Source: Actinomycetota bacterium (lineage in GTDB: Bacteria > Actinomycetota > Actinomycetes > Streptosporangiales > Streptosporangiaceae). Taken from it: a stretch of DNA of 9,182 bases. Positions 5,386 through 9,182 of this stretch are shown one piece after another (within the stretch, counting starts at the first letter, position 1; each line of letters starts with the position of its first letter). The position numbers and the translations under genes were made by a program. Under the pieces are notes generated by a model, which did not search any database, had not been told where the DNA came from, and was given only the letters and a program-made list of their open reading frames with translations. Location of the stretch: positions 1-9,182 of the forward strand of contig PMST01000638.1 in the NCBI GenBank assembly GCA_003168295.1, in the 5' to 3' direction.

Positions 5386-6278
5386 ACACTGTCATCGAGG
5401 CCAGCGGCCTGGGCAAGCGCTACGGGCGGCGGTGGGCGCTCGCCGGCTGCACCCTGGCGGTCCCCGCCGGGCGGGTGACCGGGCTGGTCGGGCCGAACGG
5501 AGCGGGCAAGTCCACCCTGCTGCAGCTGGCCGCCGGGCTGCTCGAACCGGACTCGGGAGGGATCAGGGTCCTGGGCGAGCCTCCCGCCCGCACCCCGGCG
5601 CAGCTCGGCCGGGTCGGTTTCCTCGCCCAGGACGCGCCGGTCTACGCGGGGCTTTCCGTCGCCGGCCACCTGCGCATGGGCGCCTGGCTCAACCATGGCT
5701 GGGACACCGAGTTCGCCAAGCGCCGCATCAGCGACCTTGGCCTCAACCTCCGGCAGCGGGCCGGGTCGCTGTCCGGCGGCCAGCGCGCCCAGCTCGCCCT
5801 CACCCTGGCGACCGCCAAGCGGCCCGAGCTGCTGCTGCTGGATGAGCCGGTCGCGAGCCTGGACCCCCTCGCCCGGCGGGAGTTCCTGCGGGACCTGATG
5901 GAGACCGTCGCCGAGCAGCAGGTCAGCGTCGTGCTGTCCTCGCACCTGATCGCCGACATCGAGCGGGTCTGCGACTACCTCATCGTCCTGACTGCCTCCC
6001 GGCTGCGGCTGGCCGGGGAGACCGAGGCGCTGCTGGCGACGCACCACCGGCTGTCCGGTCCCCGCCGTGACCCCCGCACGCTCCCGGCGAGCTGGGAGGT
6101 CATCGAGGAAAGCCACGCCGGCAAGCAGAGCACGCTGCTGGTCCGCACCTCCGAGCCAGTCCTCGACCCGGCCTGGACCGTCCGGCCGGTCAGCCTGGAG
6201 GACCTGGTCCTCGCCTACATGAGCCAGCCGGGCGACGCCGCGCGCGCCGACCTGGCCGGATTGGAGATCGCATCATGA
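5382..6278 (+). CDS. ABC transporter ATP-binding protein (GntR-associated exporter)
   Basis: A 298-residue ABC ATPase with every catalytic element: Walker A GPNGAGKST (37-45), Q-loop Gln83 in GFLAQD, signature LSGGQ (130-134), Walker B LLLLDEP (150-156, Glu155 catalytic), D-loop SLD (159-161) and H-loop His188 in LSSHL. Residues about 215-298 form a C-terminal extension of the kind found in ABC-2 exporter ATPases, ending with SLEDLVLAYMS (compare SLEDVFL in relatives). It powers the permease encoded directly downstream, at the inner face of the membrane. The GTG start at 5382 overlaps the GntR stop, with GGAGGGAG at 5370-5377. Its stop overlaps the next start as ATGA (6275-6278). The set YtrA-GntR, ATPase, permease is a standard actinobacterial self-regulated exporter. 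The exported compound is not known; drug, peptide or lipid export are all possible. Confidence 0.95.
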   Translation: MNTVIEASGLGKRYGRRWALAGCTLAVPAGRVTGLVGPNGAGKSTLLQLAAGLLEPDSGGIRVLGEPPARTPAQLGRVGFLAQDAPVYAGLSVAGHLRMGAWLNHGWDTEFAKRRISDLGLNLRQRAGSLSGGQRAQLALTLATAKRPELLLLDEPVASLDPLARREFLRDLMETVAEQQVSVVLSSHLIADIERVCDYLIVLTASRLRLAGETEALLATHHRLSGPRRDPRTLPASWEVIEESHAGKQSTLLVRTSEPVLDPAWTVRPVSLEDLVLAYMSQPGDAARADLAGLEIAS

Positions 6279-7432
6279 TCCGCTTCGCCTGGACCCGGTT
6301 CCGCACCCAGGCCGCGGTGGGCGCCGGCGTGCTGGCCATCGCCGCCATCGTCCTGCTGGTGACCGGGATCCAGCTCGCCCACGCCTACGACGCCGCCGCC
6401 GCCGCCTGCAAGCAGCACGGCAACTGCGCGGGCCTGTTTAACGCCTTCCTCACGCAGGGCTACTTCACGGCGGGCAAGCTACTGGGGGCCGCCGGCCTCG
6501 CCGTCCCTGGCCTGATCGGGATGTTCTGGGGGGCGCCGCTGGTCGCCCGCGAGCTTGAGACCGGCACCTTCCGCCTGGCGTGGACCCAGGGCGTCACCCG
6601 GACCCGCTGGCTGGCCGCCAAGCTCGCCATCGCCGGCGCGGCCGCCATCGCCGCAGGCGAGCTGTTCACCCTCATGGTGAACTGGTGGTCCAGCCCCATC
6701 CACAAGGCGAACGCGGGTTATACCGCATTCACGTCCGGCAGCTTCCAATCGGGCGTCGCGCCTGTCGGGTACGCGGCGTTCGCGTTCGCCCTCGGGGTCA
6801 CCGCCGGGCTCCTTATCCGCCGCACCCTGCCCGCGATGGCCGTCACCCTCGCCATCTTCACCGCTGTCATCATCGCCTTCCCCATCTGGGTGCGGCCCCA
6901 CCTCATCCCGCCCGTCCGGACCACCTCGGCGCTCAGCCTGGCATCGGTCGCCGTGACGGGAGGCACCAGCGACGGGCACCTGATCCTGACAACGAACACG
7001 GCGACGGTCCTGCCCGGCGCCTGGGTAATCTCCACGCAGGTCACCACCCCGGACGGCCGTGCCGCCTCCAGCGAGCCAGCTGGGCCCTGCGCCACCTCAT
7101 CGGCATCGGCCCAGGCATGCAACGACTACATCGGAAGCCTCCACTTCCAGCAGACGGTGACCTACCAGCCCGCGAGCCGCTACTGGGCCTTCCAGTGGGT
7201 CGAGACCGCGATCTACCTCGCCCTCGCCCTCATCCTGGCCGGACTCTGCTTCCTGCGGATCCGCCCCGGCCGCTCCGCAGAACCCGGCATTCCACCGCCC
7301 CCGCGCCATCGGCCGGGCCCCCGCGCTCGAAAGGTCCCCGTGACCTCGTTTCAGCCAAGTCGTACGCGCCTGGCAGGCCAGGCGCGGCGGAGGCCGAAAT
7401 GGCTTCCCGCCTGCCGAGGGACATGGAGCTGA
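6275..7432 (+). CDS. ABC transporter permease with an unusual Pro/Arg-rich C-terminal extension
   Basis: A 385-residue frame starting MIRFAWTRFRTQAAVG. Membrane segments are seen at roughly 17-38, 70-90, 112-133, 162-182, 186-206 and 310-328, with a large extracytoplasmic loop (about 210-300) between the last two that contains Cys, Ser and Thr. The stretch ARELETGTFRLAWTQGVTRT (about 91-110) is a family hallmark of actinobacterial permeases paired with YtrA-type ATPases. The conserved protein ends near residue 330 (LAGLCFLRIR); relatives usually stop within about ten residues of that. Here 55 more residues follow, rich in Pro, Arg and Gly and with no motif, ending TGA at 7430-7432. The extension overlaps the next gene (start 7399) by 34 bases. 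I infer that the original stop was lost by mutation or by the rearrangement that removed the front of the downstream gene. The core should still function as the exporter channel. ATGA coupling with the ATPase supports the start. Confidence 0.88.
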   Translation: MIRFAWTRFRTQAAVGAGVLAIAAIVLLVTGIQLAHAYDAAAAACKQHGNCAGLFNAFLTQGYFTAGKLLGAAGLAVPGLIGMFWGAPLVARELETGTFRLAWTQGVTRTRWLAAKLAIAGAAAIAAGELFTLMVNWWSSPIHKANAGYTAFTSGSFQSGVAPVGYAAFAFALGVTAGLLIRRTLPAMAVTLAIFTAVIIAFPIWVRPHLIPPVRTTSALSLASVAVTGGTSDGHLILTTNTATVLPGAWVISTQVTTPDGRAASSEPAGPCATSSASAQACNDYIGSLHFQQTVTYQPASRYWAFQWVETAIYLALALILAGLCFLRIRPGRSAEPGIPPPPRHRPGPRARKVPVTSFQPSRTRLAGQARRRPKWLPACRGTWS

Positions 7433-8344
7433 CCCGGCGGCATCTGGAAGACACGATCTCGGCTGGCGCGATGAGCGCGGCCGAGCTGGACGACTGGCAG
7501 CACGCGATGATGCGGTACGGGTACCGGACCCGCGACGTGCCCTCGCCCATACTGCTCGACGACCTGACCGGGGATCTAGCGGACCTTGAGGCGGCGATCA
7601 CCCGGCACCGTTCGGCGTCGGCGCTGCCGCGACTCGCCGGAGTCGCTGCGGGAATGTCGGGCATGATGGTCCTCACGCTGATCAAGACAGCTGACCGGCG
7701 GGCATGGCGCGGCTGGAGCCGCACGGCCGAGCACGCTGCTCTTGAGGCGGGGGACGCCAAGGTGTTGGCATGGGCGAGGGCGCAGGAATCCTACGGCTGG
7801 TTTTACGCGGGCGAGATGACGACGGCGATCGATACGGCCCGCGCCGCGCAGACGGTTCCGTGCGTCGGGGGCGGCGCTCGCGGCGGCACTGGAGATGCGC
7901 GCTCACGCTGCGCGTGGAGACGGCGGCAATGCACGGGCGGCGCTCACCGAGGCTGAGCGGTTCCTTGACGCACTTCCCGAGGCCGACCGGACAGCATCGG
8001 CATTCGGGTACGGAGAAAGTCAGCTCCGCTTTCATGCCGGGTCGGCGTTTACTCTCCTCCGGGATCTCCCTGCCGCGCTCGAAGCGACGGCCCGAGCGCT
8101 GGAACTGTGCGCGCCCGGCGATTATACGGACTGGGCGCTTAGCAGGCTGGACCGCGCTCAGTGCTTCGCCTGGACCGACCCGGACACGGGGCTCAGCTAT
8201 GCGGCGGAAACGATCGCGGCGCTGACCGGCCCGCAGCGGCGGGGCATCATCGCCGATCGTGCCCGCAGGCTGCTCGGAGCGCTGAGTCCGGCTCAGCTAA
8301 CGTCGCCGTCGGCTCGCGAGTTCGCAGACCTTGTAGAGGCTTAG
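7399..8344 (+). pseudogene. XRE-family regulator lacking its HTH domain, broken by a +1 frameshift
   Basis: Two frames join into one protein. Frame 1 from ATG 7399 reads MASRLPRDMELTRRHLEDTI, AAELDDWQHAMMRYGYRTRD, MSGMMVLTLIK, AWARAQESYGWFYAGEM and AAQTVPCVG, then turns to nonsense and stops at 7956 (185 codons). The other frame carries on exactly where family homology should: AALAAALEMRAHAARG, AFGYGESQLRFHAGSAF, APGDYTDWALSRLDRAQCFA, to a TAG at 8344. The switch falls in GGGGG at 7867-7871; with four Gs the reading would be continuous (PCVGAALAAALEMRA) and give 314 residues. The pattern is the TPR-like sensor half of actinobacterial XRE regulators of about 400 residues. The N-terminal helix-turn-helix (about 70 residues) is missing, although GGAGG (7389-7393) sits 5 bases before ATG 7399. 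It therefore cannot bind DNA in the usual way. The frameshift may be real decay or a sequencing error. It overlaps the permease tail by 34 bases. Confidence 0.75.
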
Positions 8345-8357
8345 GAAGAGGATCACG

Positions 8358-8831
8358 TTGATCAGGCTCGCCCAGGCAACGGCTGCGGATGTAGACGATT
8401 TCGTTGCGCTAGCCACCGAGATGGATGTGTTCTACGGAGACGTGCGGCCGGACCCGCCCCAGCAGCGGGCCACGGAGATCAGCGCCGTCCTGTTCGGCGT
8501 TCCGCCTGCCGCGTTCGCGCTGCTAGCGCGAGACGACGCGGACGAGCTCGTGGGGTTCGCCGCGTACTCGTTTCTATGGCCGGCCGTCGGGCTGTCGACG
8601 TCGCTGTATCTCAAGGAGCTGTACGTCGCCGATACTGCCCGCCGCACGGGGGTGGCGACCACGCTCATGCGGGGCCTTTACGCGATCGCTGCCGAACGCC
8701 GGTGCAGCCGAATCGAGTGGACGACGGACGAAAGTAACGAGCAGGCGCAGACGTTCTACGCGACACTCGGAGCGAAGCCGCTGCCGTCGAAGATCTTCTA
8801 CCGCGCCGAGGGAGATGTCCTCAGCAGTTGA
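8358..8831 (+). CDS. GNAT-family N-acetyltransferase
   Basis: A 157-residue single-domain protein. Residues 1-25 (MIRLAQATAADVDDFVALATEM) form the usual first strand and helix. The strand LYLKELYV (83-90) leads into the acetyl-CoA pyrophosphate loop RRTGVA (Arg95, Gly98, Ala100; pattern R/QxxGxA), followed by the helix TTLMRGLYAIAAERR. Motif B is seen at Asn127-Tyr134 (NEQAQTFY) with LGAKP after it. It transfers acetyl from acetyl-CoA to an amine; the substrate may be a small molecule, antibiotic or protein and cannot be chosen from sequence. The start is TTG at 8358, supported by GAGGA (8348-8352) with spacing 5; no in-frame ATG or GTG gives a complete N-terminus. It follows the broken regulator by 13 bases and is probably transcribed from the same message. 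The gene looks intact. Confidence 0.9.
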   Translation: MIRLAQATAADVDDFVALATEMDVFYGDVRPDPPQQRATEISAVLFGVPPAAFALLARDDADELVGFAAYSFLWPAVGLSTSLYLKELYVADTARRTGVATTLMRGLYAIAAERRCSRIEWTTDESNEQAQTFYATLGAKPLPSKIFYRAEGDVLSS

Positions 8832-8870
8832 GCGTCCCGGAATGAACACCGTCTGAGACCAAACCACCCT

Positions 8871-8922
8871 GCCGCTGCTGGCGGCTGCGGAATGAGCCGG
8901 GCCGGCAGGACTCAGCAGCGGC
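8871..8922 (+). terminator. Possible hairpin terminator downstream of GNAT
   Basis: GCCGCTGCTG (8871-8880) and CAGCAGCGGC (8913-8922) are perfect 10-base complements with a 32-base loop, 40 bases after the GNAT stop. CCTGCC (8868-8873) and GGCAGG (8904-8909) offer a competing pairing. There is no T run, which is common for actinomycete terminators but weakens the call. Confidence 0.35.
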
Positions 8923-8978
8923 GCCCGTCGGGGTCCCTTCTCGGCCGCTGTGGCCGGGCAGTTGGCGTACCCAGGAAC

Positions 8979-9005
8979 GCTAGGTGCCAGCACGGATTCA
9001 GCACG
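8979..9005. repeat. 27-base direct repeat, copy B
   Basis: Second copy of the element at 4799-4825, same orientation, 25/27 identical; mismatches fall at the fourth base (A for G) and at the ninth (C for T). It lies 135 bases downstream (in minus-strand sense) of the acyl-CoA dehydrogenase stop and about 150 bases after the GNAT stop. Together with copy A it brackets a 4.15-kb block carrying GntR, ABC ATPase, permease, broken regulator and GNAT. Confidence 0.7.
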
Positions 9006-9139
9006 GGGTCCGGAAACGACGGGGAACAACCGGCATCAACCAGGCAATCAGGACACGCGAACGGGCCACCAGACTCATGGGCCTGGCGAGCCGTTCCGTG
9101 CGGGAAATAACCGAGAAATAGCAGGTCAGCGGCCCACCA

Positions 9140-9182
9140 TCAGCCCTTAAGCAACTGCCTCGCCATGACCATGCGCTGGATC
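9140..9182 (-). CDS. Acyl-CoA dehydrogenase, C-terminal end (continues past window)
   Basis: The minus strand reads IQRMVMARQLLKG and stops at TGA (9140-9142). This is the last helix of an acyl-CoA dehydrogenase; the rest of the gene lies beyond the right edge, so intactness cannot be judged. It ends one Gly later than the fragment at 4685, as most family members do. Such flavoenzymes oxidise acyl-CoA to enoyl-CoA in beta-oxidation or amino-acid breakdown. The short visible length limits confidence, but the match to the family end and to the 4685 fragment is clear. Confidence 0.7.
   Translation of the reverse strand, partial: IQRMVMARQLLKG

Larger units (their letters stand above)
8832..9139. 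other. Gene-free stretch between GNAT and acyl-CoA dehydrogenase end
   Basis: Convergent-end region of 308 bases. It contains a possible hairpin (8871-8922) and direct-repeat copy B (8979-9005). The open frames through it have no protein-like motifs; one minus-strand frame only reads the repeat and the back of the GNAT gene. From 9006 to 9139 I see no recognisable signal apart from a weak GCCAG/CTGGTGGC pairing on the minus strand. Confidence 0.6.

Noticed and set aside
5340..6116. Minus-strand 258-codon frame opposite the ABC ATPase
   Set aside because: Low-complexity translation antisense to a gene with complete ABC motifs; typical GC-rich shadow.
6580..7398. Upstream extension of the regulator frame inside the permease gene
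   Set aside because: The translation is Arg/His/Pro-rich nonsense until Met at 7399, which has its own GGAGG; the permease frame is the real one over this stretch.
8574..9029. Minus-strand 151-codon frame across the GNAT gene and repeat copy B
   Set aside because: It is antisense to the GNAT motifs and only includes the repeat by chance; it has no ribosome-binding site or domain pattern.

Overview
The window is very GC-rich and its genes show strong G/C bias at third codon positions. Together with an F420-dependent oxidoreductase, a soluble cytochrome P450, a YtrA-type GntR regulator with its ABC exporter, and a TPR-type XRE-family regulator, this points to a filamentous actinomycete (Streptosporangiales, Thermomonosporaceae or a similar group). 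I cannot name the genus.

Layout, left to right. (1) 1-605, minus: N-terminal two thirds of an F420-dependent LLM-class oxidoreductase that runs off the left edge. (2) 606-1049: gene-free stretch with two palindromes. (3) 1050-2008, plus: an ABC-2 exporter locus in which the ATPase gene has shrunk to a 46-codon remnant (start and C-terminus kept, whole nucleotide-binding core lost), translationally coupled to an intact permease. (4) 2085-2936, minus: acyl-CoA thioesterase-like protein. (5) 3072-3398, minus: short unidentified ORF, probably a C-terminal gene fragment. (6) 3422-4639, plus: intact cytochrome P450. (7) 4685-4760, minus: last ~22 codons of an acyl-CoA dehydrogenase gene, a decayed fragment. 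(8) 4932-7432, plus: a compact operon of a YtrA-type GntR repressor, an ABC ATPase and an ABC permease, overlapping by ATGA/GTGA junctions and preceded by a promoter with an overlapping inverted-repeat operator. (9) 7399-8344, plus: an XRE-family regulator lacking its DNA-binding domain and broken by a +1 shift in a G5 run. (10) 8358-8831, plus: GNAT acetyltransferase with a TTG start. (11) 8832-9139: gene-free stretch. (12) 9140-9182, minus: the C-terminal 13 codons of a second acyl-CoA dehydrogenase, which continues past the right edge.

How the parts relate. The thioesterase, P450, LLM oxidoreductase and acyl-CoA dehydrogenase pieces suggest lipid or acyl-CoA/steroid-type catabolism nearby, but they do not form one operon. 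The clearest functional unit is the GntR-ABC-permease operon, a self-regulated exporter module. The most striking feature is the number of broken genes: an ABC ATPase remnant, an acyl-CoA dehydrogenase tail, a headless frameshifted regulator and a probable orphan C-terminus. The GntR-to-GNAT block is also bracketed by two copies of a 27-bp direct repeat, and outside each copy lies an acyl-CoA dehydrogenase 3' end. The window therefore looks like a rearranged, partly decaying accessory region. I see no clear evidence of a new multi-gene system, no CRISPR array, no tRNA/rRNA and no transposase.
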